From: Lingula anatina
Taxonomy: Eukaryota > Brachiopoda > Lingulata > Lingulida > Lingulidae
Assembly (NCBI RefSeq): GCF_001039355.2
Contig: NW_019775537.1
Location: forward strand, 187,351 to 251,350
Length of the DNA stretch: 64,000 nucleotides
Direction of reading: 5' to 3'
In this document: positions 46,656 to 58,659 of the stretch, piece after piece
How the letters are laid out: each line of letters starts with the position of its first letter
How positions within the stretch are numbered: the stretch's first letter is position 1
The notes under the pieces: generated by a model
What the model was told of the DNA's origin: nothing
Seen by the model: only the letters and a program-made list of their open reading frames with translations
Databases searched by the model: none
Position numbers and translations under genes: made by a program

Positions 46656-47224
46656 TCACCTGCATCTTTTGTGTAAGAACAGTCGTAGTCTGTACAGAGC
46701 AAATATGGTCACCTGTAGTACAGGGATGCCCACCACTCCCAGACAGGCCACTACAGTAATAGGGATCAGTGGTTTTCTCCAGTCTAGGAATTTATAGATG
46801 TAAGGACTACCATATGCATTTAGTCCACCGCTGAGACTGTAGATAATGTTAAATATGGTATAAACTGTCACAAACACCAGTGGGTACACCATATGGAGAA
46901 GTCGGATTGGGATTTTTGTTACAAATACATCGGCCAGCATGACAAGTGCGGTCATAGCATGGTTGTTGAATTTTGTCCCCATGAAGTGACCATCATAAAG
47001 CAGGGGCCAGTATATCAGAAATACCAGTATTGTTGCACTGAACGTCATGTTGTATAGTACCCAGGACAGCTTACAGTACCATGGGGTCTCCACCTTGACA
47101 TTGGTGATCACCCTGACGGTGACGTCCTCTCCCTGATAAAGTCTGGAATCCTGGTCATGGGCCAAAGATGCTGACTGCTGCTCCATCTGAATGTCAAATG
47201 TTATGTCATCTGCCCAGCTCTCGC
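46656..47224 (-). CDS. rost: rost-like exon 3 (remaining helices and C terminus)
   Basis: Starts after CAAATTACAG. An acidic soluble loop (ESWADDITFDIQMEQQ) precedes WYCKLSWVLYNMTFSATILV, TALVMLADVFVTKIPIRLLH, MVYPLVFVTVYTIFNIIYSL and PLIPITVVACLGVVGIPVLQ, each a likely membrane helix. Ends with a basic LRLFLHKRCR tail before TGA. Confidence 0.92.
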
Positions 47225-50200
47225 CTGTAATTTGAATCATTTCTCTTTTGATCATTTCATTTCGGTTAAATGTGCAGGTGTAATATAATAGGATGTAGTT
47301 CCATATTTAAGTTGATTGATAAAATGTCACATTTAAGATAAAAAAAGTAAATCAATGCATGGAGGAATAATTTTCTTTTGCCATTTTTTAAAGATTATTC
47401 TATTTCTATATTTTATGCAGGATATCTTTGAATGAAAATACACTAATTCATAATATAATATAATATAATATAATATAATATAATATAATATATATATCAT
47501 CACAATTGTCACATTCTTGAGACATTCAAATGACAGGACACCCACCTCTTGATCTTAGAAGATAATGATAGAGAGTTGCCCCAGCGGATACCATCATGGA
47601 AGAAGTGAGGAGAATGAGAACCCAGTGGGTAAAGTAGACAAAGAAAACTGAAGGATTTTTATAATGGATCCCCTTCTCATAACCAGTGTAGATCAACCAA
47701 GACAGAAAGTAAAGTGCTAAACACAGTCTGTAGACTACAAAAGCCAAGGGAGGACATCTTTCCCACTGGAAGAGAAAAGAAAGTATATATTATAAGATGG
47801 AAAAAGCACTTCACATTCATTGTCAGTAGCAGTGTTCATTTATAGCCTTGTTATAGCAGGTGTAACTTCAACTTCAAAGGCCCCATTCAGAATGAGAAGA
47901 TCCGAGTGCTAACTGGTCCACGGCTTAAATATGGCGGACCTACATAAAAAGAAGACCGCTTAATCCTGTAATTGTCTCTACGTCTCTCACAAGCCTTCCC
48001 ACGCATTGTCCCTGAGGGGGCACAGTAATTACATTTCGACTCCATTCGACCAGATGCGTGAGAGGCAGAGAGACCATTACAGGATTAGGCAATCTTCCTT
48101 TCATGTAGGGTATGCCATATTTGAGCCTTGGACCAGTTGATACTTGTATCTACTATTCTGCATGGCCACAAATACAGCCTAACTCACCTATTTAAAATAA
48201 AATTTAAATTTCAAAGTAAACCTATCTGTTAATCATTCTTACCTTATCTAATGATGTCAGTTAGACTAGACTTATAAGCTATTTGCTGACATCTGTTTGA
48301 CTCGAATTTTAATGGCTCTTTTAAGCTACCTCCTAAAGTCAGAATAAATTTTTTAATTCCATGCTGTTTGATGATGTTGGTCAGAGTAGAATTTGTTAAA
48401 CCTTCTGGTCAGTGGTGCCACATTAGCAGTTTTGTGCTCAACTTGGACAAATAAGGCTGTTCATATTAAAAGTTATCGTCCAGTATGATCTATCTATCTA
48501 AGCGGCACACCTTCTCACAAAGCCACATGAACAACATAATGCACCACTAAGTTTCCCGACTTTATTCAAATAGTGTAAGTTACAAGGGGGCGTGCCAGAC
48601 AATTCAGCTGATTACACTGACTGTGTAATAGGGAGAATCCCAGCTGAGGTAGATCTATCCTGCTATATAGATAACTTGTAATTTGAACACAGCCTAAAAA
48701 TTTAATTCCTCCAAGGACAAAATAAACTAAATAGGACTTGTTTGTGCAGTAGCAAGAAGAAATGCCTTTGGCATGTTTGAGCTGCTAACTTCATTATCAG
48801 TAAAGAATTAAGAAGGATAAGAACTGCCTAAAAAAGGAAAACAGGTTCCAACAGTTTTCCACAAGCAATACTTTTTGATGCTCACTTAGATAACACTAAG
48901 GTCAAATAACAGTTGGGTCAAGGCAAATATGCAATGCTCTTCTGGGACTAGGTTCCAATCTTTATAATGTGAATATTCTATTAAAATGCAAATGCCTTTG
49001 CTGTGGATGTTAGCCAAAGTTTAAAAAGTTAGCACCCTTGAGTAATTATCACTGGTGACTTTTTATCAAGCTGGGCAATGTGAGCAAGTCTATCCTATCA
49101 AATATCTAAATTCTATATAAAGTTAATTTTTCACAAAACGTGATAACACTCTACAAATTGTTCTCAAGTGTAAGTACTTAATTCACCTTTCACATCACAT
49201 TTTGTTTGGCAACAGATGACCTTTACGTGGAGACAGAAATTATCAGATCACTGTGAAATGAGCAGTCACAGCCAGGATAATGTTATCAGTGGTTTTGTAA
49301 GGAAAGAAACTGTTAGGAGTTTAATTAAGGTGTGATATTTTGTCATATCATGCCTCACATGTTGTTAATCTCCACATAGTATAAGCCAAATTCAATCAAA
49401 TGTATTAAAACTGTAGTATATCCACTGAGATGATTTATAACTTGAGAAAGTCATTTTTNTATTTCACATATTGGCATTTTCAAGGTGTGACTTTGAAGTT
49501 CTACATGCTTGAAGACCCATGCTAGTCACATTTTCTGAAAATCCATGATACGTATATTTTATTATTAAAAATTGACGGTCATTATGCTGTTAACCAATAT
49601 GTAATATTGCATCAGAATAGAAGAAAACAATTATGGGTGCTGCTGCCATGATGACCATTATGGGAAAACCATGTTACTTATGATTGCCAAATGTTCAAAA
49701 AAGAAATGCAGGACTAAAATGCAGCCTGGGTTGGAAAAGTAGTCTAATTGGCTTCTTTTTCTGGAAGTTATACATTTTCAAAGTGTGATCTTGAACTCCC
49801 ATGGGCCTGAAGCCTTATGCTTTTTACACGTTTTACTTACATTGGTATTACCTGTTGAGCATAATTAAAATTTGATGTTGAATTTGCAGTTTAACATAAT
49901 GTACTTTTGCATCAGAATTGACAGTAGCCTATTTTGTGCATAGTTATTTCCTGCTTTTTGTCTGTACATTTGACAGCTTTGCTGCCTTGTTTCCATTAAA
50001 TATTGACCAGAATCAAAAAGCACTGCAGATTCCTATAAGATCAAATTTTTACAGTAACCAGGTTTTTTATGAACAGATCAATTATTACAAGTGTATCTAA
50101 GACTTGGGCTGGGTTCCCATGCCTAGATCGATCCATCTGGATCAGTCTAACTCCCTGGTAGTCTCTACCGAATCAGCTAGGTGGTAAAGATAATCACCCC

Positions 50201-52857
50201 TGTTAAAACTGAGCCAATGCCCCTTCTTGAACCACTTGCCAGGTCATATAATGCAAAAGACATTCACAGTTGGTCTGCGCTGGCCAGACGCAAACCCTGA
50301 CATATTAACCTGATTGACTAGACAGTGCTACATGCTTATGAACAATTTCACTGGGATATTGATTTTTGATGCCATTATGGTTGCTAAATGTGCAAAAGTT
50401 AATTAAACATTTGGGTGATAAAAAGAAATATAAACCAGTAAACCTGGTTTTCAAACTCAACCTGTTTTTTAGTACTAAGATGCAAACATGTAAGTTTTAA
50501 AATAAGTTGAAATGTTTTTACTTTCGTATGTTAACGAGCAAAGTGCACAATTGGTGTTCACAAGGAAGTGCATGATGACGTTAACGGCAACACCAGGTGC
50601 TGATGATGATAACAACTAGATATGTCAGAGAGAAAAAAACAGAATGAGTGTTTATTTGATGTGTACAAATGCATGTGATATTTTACAAGATGAAATTTAG
50701 CATCCATTTGCCTTTTATTACTAAAAGCAAGTTACTGTATCAATCTTGCACTGAGTATCATATTTAACTTAACCAAAGTTCATTGCAAACCTCTCATTTT
50801 ATGAGGTTGGTTGGAATACCACTTTACAAAAAAAAAATAATAAATAAATAAATAAAAATAAAAAAATAAAAAGATAAGAAAACTAGTTGGACTCTGGACA
50901 CACATTATGTACCTAAGTTTAAAGGACCACTCCATGTGTTAGGACACTGTAAAGCTAGCTTGTTAACTATTCATACCAATTCATAGAATAGCTTTACAGT
51001 GGGCCTGAGGAACAGTGACATTGTTGAATATCCATCAATCAAAAAGAACTGCTCTGCAGTGAATCTGCAGTTGAATGTCATTAATCCAAAATGAAACATA
51101 AATCGGATTTAATTTCATTTACTGTATACAAAATGTAAATTGAAAAATAAATAATGTATTTTTAAAAGAAAAGATATACCAGATGTTTTGGTATTTATTG
51201 CTTATCAAAAATTAACATTTGCTCCTAGAGATATAAACACAATATAGTGCTTGTTGTGTGCCAAGTTTGACAGTTATATTGTATGTCCGATACCACTATG
51301 AGGACTGCGCAAGGGCTACACCAAAAATCAGCTTTTAAAGCAAAAAATTGCTGGTGCTGTGGCACTGACTTTCGATTGAAAGGTATTCGTAGTTCAAACT
51401 TCAAATTCCTCATCAGCCACTTTGCTTCTTGTCTCGTCTGCATGAGATAATGTCAGCACAAGGCAGGAAAGGCAGCTTCAGGCGGGACAGAGCTGTGACA
51501 AATGAGACTTGTGACTTCCAAATATGGAAGAGCCCCAAGCAAAATTTTGCCAAACACACCCCCAGCCTGACGCTAGTTTCGAGTCGACTTTTCTGATACA
51601 GGTTATATTCGAAATCAAGATCGAGCTGGCAAAACTGAAATCTAGAACCTAGGGTACTCCATGGGGTTTTCCCACCAATATGAATAGATATATATAGAGA
51701 GAGGTTCTTTACATGCATTTGAAAATTCCCCTCAGTCATAGGTAAGTCCTGAAGAGCTTCTTATTTATCCCGATTTAGACTTCAAAGAAAATGAAACCTT
51801 TAAATACAAGATAATCTGGATTCTGGAACATGCCTTCTGTTGTTATTATCTTCTCAGCCTCCTTGGGAATAGCCATTGCCAGCAACTTCTGTATTATACT
51901 CAACACAGGGCCATGATACAGAAAAAAACAGCCATTTTCTTGTGTGAAAATGAGGCAATGCGCATGACCGCAGATGTCGTTTATAATGACATATTAACAT
52001 GTTATATAAAAAAATGGAATCAAGCAATTATTCGCGAGTAGGAAAAATTGCTCCAGAAAAATTAATTTTGGTGGGAATAACTCATTGAGTGGCCCTACAA
52101 ATCAGACTAACTGCTAATTTTATTGTCAAAGAAGGAATCTACTTTTGCAGTTAAGAGTTATGGGACATATGCTTTTAGTCGTTAATTGTATTTCACTTAG
52201 TCTGCATTGGAACAATCTTTGACATGACTGCGTCCCACATGAGTCCCCCTATAAATGTCAACACCATTCAAACACCAACATTAAGAACAAATTCAATAAC
52301 TTTCAGGGACTTATGAGGCTCTTATTCAAGTACTTTCAAGAATGTCTTAATTGAAAGCAAATGTGTGCAATTTACAGTCATTTATAAGTAATCACACCAA
52401 AGAAAAGAAGACTTATTATTTTATTTAAACCTTGTATTTTAATACATTGATGACAAAACATGAAAAGAATAAAATTAAATTATGTTTTAATAGGTATTCT
52501 CCTCTTCTGTGAATAACTGTCTATATTCAGGTAAAAACTTCAAGGTTCAAAATAATAGTTAAATTTTGTTGTATGCTGTAAAATGTAAAAAGCCCAGATT
52601 GTAGGCCAGATGTGAAGGATATGTTTATGTATTAAAGCCAAGCATTTTCTGGGTTGTGTACCAGACCTTTTAAATTGCTCTCCATAGTCCCCCAATGGCA
52701 CTGTGCTATATGTTAGTTACCATATAAATACTGCAAGTACCACACAAAACATATGTATACACATGTACTGGTTGATATAGGTACATACTAATAGGCAGTC
52801 AAACAGATAGATATACAATGTAGATTTTTTTCTTTAAAAATAATTTATGACCCATAG

Positions 52858-52889
<32 letters not shown>

Positions 52890-53342
52890 CGCATGTAATA
52901 GTAGGCCTACTATGCTGTAGTGTGCAAAAACCACCCGTTTCCTAGTTCATCAAACAGGAGAAATGACATTTGTGAATGAAATAAAAACTGGCAGTTCTAT
53001 GGTTTTGCTTACCATGTGTTTGCGTGTATGGCGGGGGGGGGGGGGCATCTTTTCAGACTGGCGTATCTCTACTCGCACAAGTTACTATATCTATATATTA
53101 GGCAATAGCCTTCCAACTGGAGCGTTAAATTGGGCTGAGGATGAGTAAGTATGGTATGACCCACGGCCCGATACGGTGACGTTTGAGCCAAACTAGCCCC
53201 CAACAGCCACCCTCCGACCCCTCAAATCCCCACTAACCTGGCACTTCACGAAGACACTGGGTGACGTCACGTCTAGTTTCAACTTGGACAAAAAGAGTTC
53301 GTCGCTAATCACCTGTTGCCATCCCATTGTGGACTCCGTCAT
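46656..53342 (-). CDS. rost: Rolling stone (rost)-like multi-pass membrane protein
   Basis: Three exons on the minus strand: 53342-53238, 47765-47546 and 47224-46656 (stop TGA). Phases fit (0 then 1), giving 297 residues from ATG 53342, or 292 from the next Met at 53327; Drosophila rost is of similar size. Family marks are the VFVKCQ-WERCPPLAFVVYRL junction, KLSWVLYNMTFSATILVFLI, the IPIRLLHMVYPLVF segment and NAYGSPYIYKFLDW. Five to six hydrophobic helices are visible. In Drosophila, rost is needed for myoblast fusion; the biochemical role of the family is unknown, and function here is not implied. The first intron is about 5.5 kb and full of repeats. A near-identical first exon lies upstream at 58591-58487 in a duplicated segment. 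Confidence 0.88.
47451..47498. repeat. (TAATA)n pentanucleotide repeat
   Basis: Nine to ten TAATA units in rost-like intron 2, merging into a short TA run. Confidence 0.95.
47546..47765 (-). CDS. rost: rost-like exon 2 (first two membrane helices)
   Basis: Starts after TTCTCTTCCAG. Encodes WERCPPLAFVVYRLCLALYF through LSWLIYTGYEKG (helix 1), then SVFFVYFTHWVLILLTSSMM through VSAGATLYHYLLRSR (helix 2). Ends in phase 1 at AGAG|GTGGGT. Confidence 0.9.
47880..48172. mobile_element. Palindromic fold-back element in rost-like intron 1
   Basis: Two arms of about 105 bases in opposite orientation, 47880-47990 and 48059-48172, around a loop of about 70 bases. The arms share AACTGGTCCA, AAATATGGC, TAATCCTGTAAT, GTCTCT and TCTCAC in mirrored order with about 80-85% identity by eye. 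No open frame. This is typical of a MITE or snapback element. Confidence 0.6.
49459..49459. other. Single-base assembly gap
   Basis: N within a T-run in rost-like intron 1; no flanking duplication seen. Confidence 0.8.
50104..50290 (-). mobile_element. Possible tRNA-derived SINE fragment
   Basis: On the minus strand TAGCTGATTCGGTAGAG resembles a pol III A box with the start of a tRNA D-arm, and about 45 bases on, GGCATGGGAACCCAGCCC loosely resembles a B-box region. It does not fold convincingly as a functional tRNA. Weak call, based on motif resemblance only. Confidence 0.25.
50921..52097. mobile_element. Possible 1.2-kb transposon remnant with degenerate inverted ends
   Basis: The ends AAGGACCACTCCATGTGTTA and (reverse complement) TAGGGCCACTCAATGAGTTA match at 16 of 20 positions. 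Between them on the minus strand are two overlapping open frames (about 108 and 72 codons) without a known domain. No clear target duplication was seen. Also present in the second copy of the large duplication. Confidence 0.3.
52863..52889. repeat. (AG)n microsatellite
   Basis: About 13 AG units; the counterpart in the second duplicate near 58121-58135 is shorter. Confidence 0.9.
53238..53342 (-). CDS. rost: rost-like exon 1 (copy nearest the gene)
   Basis: Encodes MTESTMGWQQVISDELFLSK, then LKLDVTSPSVFVKCQ, and ends in phase 0 at CAG|GTTAGT. The next exon starts WERCPP, recreating the family's conserved F(V)xxQWxRCPP junction; that junction is why I accept this short exon. Upstream the frame stays open to 53396, so the true start could be earlier. 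A full TGACGTCA lies within the coding part at 53262-53269. Confidence 0.82.
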
Positions 53343-53410
53343 ACACTTGCTACCTCGCGAAACCGACACACAGCCGCAACACAGCGTTAATAACAACTAT
53401 GGGCTTCGCT

Positions 53411-53423
53411 AAATATATATATA
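53411..53423 (-). promoter_or_regulatory. Possible TATA box of the rost-like gene
   Basis: On the minus strand TATATATATATTT lies about 70-80 bases upstream of the likely start codons, leaving room for a TSS about 30 bases downstream and a short 5' UTR. The second copy has the same element at 58660-58672. Prediction from position and sequence only. Confidence 0.35.
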
Positions 53424-54923
53424 CCAACGGTAGAGTCCATATGGCAACAGTGGGGTACTCCGCATCTTAGTATAACCAATAGCCCCGGGGAATATTAATA
53501 AAAAGTACATGTGTCTATCAATGTACATGTATAAGAGGTGACATGAAAAATTGTCTCGTTATCAGTGTCACACAATGACACGATTTATTATCTTATGTGA
53601 GCTGTTGTGTATCAACATGTGTGGACTGTTTTTACCTATGTACTCATGCATGCTGCTGGTACATGCAGGCTTCAATGACATTTTGAAAGTGACTTGGGAC
53701 AAGCGATCCGTGAAAACATGCGTGTTTATAAAATTGTCTTACAGAAATGTCATGACGTTTTTACAGTTGTAAAACTACGTTCCCTAACAATAACAATAAA
53801 AACCAATGCGTTGAATTTCTGTGCTGCATTGTCGCGCGCAAGAAGATTGAAGCCGTCTTTGATGATAGTTTCCTTGATACCAGTGCTTACGTATATCAAA
53901 TCGGAAGAAGTTTTGTCATCAGAATCGCGTGATCTTCTGATTGAACTATTAGAGCACCACATTTGCCCTAACATAATACAGTAATGATGCATTACAAGAA
54001 AAGCAGTAAAGAAGCCGAATGGGGGCAAATCTTTATTAATCTAACATTATTACTAACAGACGTGTGCACCAATTTAAGCTGAGATGATGACGCAGTAGTT
54101 ATTACAAATTGGCTTCATTACAAATGTCATTTCGCTTATAGGTGGAATTCGGCTCATTAAAAACCAAATAAGTGATTAATACTTGCCTGGAAACTAAGAC
54201 GAATTGGGTAGAATAATTGGATTTTCAGCGCCAGGGTTCTCATGTATGTGCCGACACTACGTCTTAAAAGTAAAAATCGATATAGTTTACCTTAGGGTAG
54301 GATATCTTCCTTGTTATTGTAATACGATGAGCACTAATCTGTATTTCAACTACATTGAACATTCTGTTTGGTTGTTGTATAAATTATATATGGAGATCAA
54401 ACTTTCAATACGCGCGTGCGCGCGCCCGTGTGTGTGTGTTTGTGTGTGTGTGGATCTATCTCAGAAAATGTCCCCTTGAACGGGGAGGAGGTTTATATTG
54501 ACAACACCCAGTCCACATGCTGACAGGCCATTGATTGGTAGGAGCCAAGAAACCCACTGATCTTCCCCAATTTTCAGGTCTAATTTATTGAGAATAATTT
54601 CTGTTGCTATATTTGCTCTTGGCCTTGCCTATTTGACGGAAGCAGCGTCACTGGGTAGGCGGAGCCCGTTGATTTACGTTGCCACAGTTGTCTTCAAGAA
54701 AGTCTTCATAGCGCCATTTCGAAATACTTGTTAATAACAACATATCTACAAAGTAGTTAAGAAGGTGGAAGGGAGTAATAATGATGCAAATAAAGCACTA
54801 AATATTGGGTATCTTCAAATTCATTTCTTCTGTCAGTTCCCGCAGTAATTATTCACAATTCAAAACGTGAAACAAGAATATATGTGTGCAGTAATTTTAA
54901 GGGGTCTTTGTGCTTAATAAACT

Positions 54924-55055
54924 TTCTACGGAAACTGACTGGTGCCATGTTAAAAAAATTATTATCTCGAAATTTCGAGGTAGTATTTTGAAATTTGGAC
55001 ATAAAAATATATTATGAGGTAATATTTTTTAATATGACACCAGTCGGCTTCCGTA
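54924..55055. mobile_element. Short fold-back element (complete in one duplicate only)
   Basis: The left arm TACGGAAACTGACTGGTGCC pairs with a mirrored TACGGAAGCCGACTGGTGTC on the right, with AT-rich inner arms continuing. In the second copy of the large duplication only the left arm remains (60177-60222) and about 100 bases are absent. Small palindromic MITE or hairpin-prone repeat. Confidence 0.5.
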
Positions 55056-56013
55056 ACTTTCAAATTTCAAATTGAAAATCACATTAAAAGTAGGCGATCG
55101 TTTTTGAAAATAGATAAACATGAGTGACAAAAGTTTTGGATCAGATTGAAGTGAGGTTGACACTGATGACCATTGTTTGACTATACCATGTTAAAAACAG
55201 TGCAGCTCTAAAATTAGTTGTTTAAGAAAACCTTAAACACGAGATCGCGCACGAACTTTATACTGGAGTGAGATTGGAAAGACATTTCAATAATCTGAAA
55301 ACGTATTTGTGAATGAACTAATGAAGTGCAGTAGACATCAAGGGCATAGTATGAGAAACCAGATCCGGTTTATATACAGCGTTCACATACTTTTAAATTC
55401 TGATTGTGGTATAGACAAGTCATGCTTCTCTTCTCTAACACATCCATGAAACACCAAGCCACCTTTTGATTGTACATATATTTTTAAGTGCTTTTAAAGC
55501 CTTTTTGATTTCATGCCATCTCATTTACATGCTAACTTGTGGTCAGGTTATATATATTAGCAATACATCAGAATAAATTGTAAAATGAGGTATTAGATAG
55601 ACTTAAAAATTACTATAACTATAACAGTAAATGATGCATTTGGTTGCTCTCGTGTTATGTGTGCGTGTGTGTGTGTGTGTGTGTGTATCAGTGCAGTCCC
55701 TTTTCCTTGAGGTCAAAAGGTGTAGCCTTATTATTTCATGGAAAAAAGATTGATAACGGGTAGGGCCTATGAAAGCAGATCACCTTTTCTAAGAAACTGC
55801 TGATGAAAATAAAAAAACTCAATTCTGCGTTGTGTTTCTAGAGAATTTGCATTGAGCTCTAAGGCAAAAACACAATAGAGGCACAATCAAAACCGGTACG
55901 TTTCACAAGTAATACCACATTTTATTCAATCATTTTCTTTTGAAACCCATTTATTCTTAAATTTTTTGGAACGCATGCCTCTAACCTCAAAGTCTAAAGC
56001 ACGTGTCTTTTAT

Positions 56014-56014
56014 N
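56014..56014. other. Single-base assembly gap between the 5.2-kb duplicates
   Basis: The N sits at the exact copy boundary, in the same arrangement as the N at 24306. Confidence 0.95.
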
Positions 56015-58486
56015 AAAAAAATAAATAAATAAATAAATAAAAATAAAAAAAATAAAAAGATAAGAAAACTAGTTGGACTCTGGACACACATTATGTACCT
56101 AAGTTTAAAGGACCACTCCATGTGTTAGGGCACTGTAAAGCTAGCTTGTTAACTATTCATACCAATTCATAGAATAGCTTTACAGTGGGCCTGAGGAACA
56201 GCGACATTGTTGAATATCCATCAATCAAAAAGAACTGCTCTGCAGTGAATCTGCAGTTGAATGTCATTAATCCAAAATGAAACATAAATCGGATTTAATT
56301 TCATTTACTGTATACAAAATGTAAATTGAAAAATAAATAATGTATTTTTAAAAGAAAAGATATACCAGATGTTTTGGTATTTATTGCTTATCAAAAATTA
56401 ACATTTGCTCCTAGAGATATAAACACAATATAGTGCTTGTTGTGTGCCAAGTTTGACAGTTATATTGTATGTCCGATACCACTATGAGGACTGCGCAAGG
56501 GCTACACCAAAAATCAGCTTTTAAAGCAAAAAGTTGCTGGTGCTGTGGCACTGACTTTCGATTGAAAGGTATTCGTAGTTCAAACTTCAAATTCCTCATC
56601 AGCCACTTTGCTTCTTGTCTCGTCTGCACGAGATAATGTCAGCACAAGGCAGGAAAGGCAGCTTCAGGCGGGACAGAGCTGTGACATATGAGACTTGTGA
56701 CTTCCAAATATGGAAGAGCCCCAAGCAAAATTTTGCCAAACACACCCCCAGCCTGACGCTAGTTTCGAGTCGACTTTTCTGATACAGGTTATATTCGAAA
56801 TCAAGATCGAGCTGGCAAAACTGAAATCTAGAACCTAGGGTACTCCATGGGGTTTTCCCACCAATATGAATAGATATATATATAGAGAGGTTCTTTACAT
56901 GCATTTGAAAATTCCCCTCAGTCATAGGTAAGTCCTGAAGAGCATCTTATATATCCCGATTTAGACTTCAAAGACAATGAAACCTTTAAATACAAGATAA
57001 TCTGGATTCTGGAACATGCCCTCTGTTGTGATTATCTTCTCAGCCTCCTTGGGAATAGCCATTGCCAGCAACTTCTGTATTATACTCAACACAGGGCCAT
57101 GATACAGAAAAAAAACAGCCATTTTCTTGTGTGAAAATGAGGCAATGCGCATGACCGCAGATGTCGTTTATAATGACATATTAACATGTTATATAAAAAA
57201 ATTGGAATAAAGCATTGAATCCAAGTGCAAGGACAGTTCAAGCAATTATTCGTGAGCAGGAAAAATTGCTCCAGAAAAATTAATTTTGGTGGGAATAACT
57301 CATTGAGTGGCCCTACAAATCAGACTAACTGCTAATTTTATTGTCAAAGAAGGAATCTACTTTTGGAGGTTAAATATATATACTGTAAGTCTACTTGAAC
57401 AGTTAAGAGTTATGGGACATATGCTTTTAGTCGTTAATTGTATTTCACTTAGTCTGCATTGGAACAATCTTTGACATGACTGCTTCCCACACATGTCCCC
57501 CTATAAATGTCAACACCATTCAAACACCAACATTAAGAAAAAATTCAATAACTTTCAGGGACTTATGAGGCTCTTATTCAAGTACTTTCAAGAATGTCTT
57601 AATTGCAAGCAAATGTGTGCAATTTACAGTCATTTAAAGGAATCACACCAAAGAAAAGAAGACATTATTTTATTTAAACCTTGTATTTTAATACATTGAT
57701 GACAAAACATGAAAAGAATGAAATTAAATTATGTTTTAATAGGTATTCTCCTCTTCTGTGAATAACTGTCTATATTCAGGTAAAAACTTCAAGGTTCAAA
57801 ATAATAATTTGTTAAATTTTGTTGTATGCTGTAAAAAGTAAAAAGCCCAGATTGAAGGCCAGATGTGAATGATATGTTTATGTATTAAAGCCAAGCATTT
57901 TCTGGGTTGTGTACCAGACCTTTTAAACTGCTCTCCATAGTTCCCCAATGGCACTGTATTATATGTTAGTTACCATATAAATACTGCAAGTACCATACAA
58001 AACATATGCATACACATATACTGGTTGATATAGGTACATACTAATAGGCAGTCAAACAGATAGATATACAATGTAGATTTTTTTCTTTAAAAAAAAAATT
58101 TTATGACCCATATAGTACACAGAGAGAGAGAGAGACGCATGTACTAGCACTATGCTGTAGTGTGCAAAACCACCCGTTTCTTAGCTCATCAAACAGGAGA
58201 AATGACATTTGTGAATGAAATAAAAACTGGCAGTTCTATGGTTTTGCTTACCATGTGTTTGCGTGTATGGCGGGGGGGGGGGGGGGCATCTTTTCAGACT
58301 GGCGTATCTCTACTCGTACAAGTTACTATATCTATATTAGGCAATAGCCTTCCAACTGGAGCGTTAAATTGGGCTGAGGATGAGTAAGATGTTGATATAC
58401 TGGTATGACCCACGACCCGATACGGTGACGTTTGAGCCAAACTAGCCCCCAACAGCCACCCTCCGACCCCTCAAATCCACACTAAC

Positions 58487-58591
58487 CTGGCACTTCACGA
58501 AGACACTGGGTGACGTCACGTCTAGTTTCAACTTGGACAAAAAGAGTTCGTCGCTAATCACCTGTTGCCATCCCATTGTGGACTCCGTCAT
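58487..58591 (-). CDS. rost: rost-like exon 1, second copy (in duplicated segment)
   Basis: The encoded peptide from MTEST to VFVKCQ and the donor CAG|GTTAGT are the same as in the exon at 53238-53342. It lies in the second copy of a 5.2-kb duplication separated by a single N. It is most likely the other allele of the same exon rather than an alternative first exon, but if the duplication is real it would act as a second promoter and first exon about 5 kb upstream. Confidence 0.55.
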
Positions 58592-58659
58592 ACACTTGCT
58601 GCCTCGCGAAACCGACACACTCCCGCAACACAGCGTTAATAACAACTATGGGCTTCGCT

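Larger units (their letters stand above)
50826..56013. repeat. Large direct duplication 2, first copy
   Basis: About 5.2 kb, starting in an AAAT-rich run before AAAAGATAAGAAAACTAGTT and ending at CACGTGTCTTTTAT, immediately before the N at 56014. Contains rost-like exon 1 and its upstream DNA, a possible 1.2-kb transposon remnant and a fold-back element. Confidence 0.95.

Noticed and set aside
51225-51739. 108- and 72-codon minus-strand frames, also at 56411-56925
   Set aside because: No recognisable domain; overlapping in different frames inside a probable repeat element. Kept only as part of a possible transposon remnant.
56961-57152. 63-codon minus-strand frame starting MRIASFSHKK
   Set aside because: The same place in the first duplicate (near 51926) has one A fewer and the frame breaks, so it is not a conserved coding exon.
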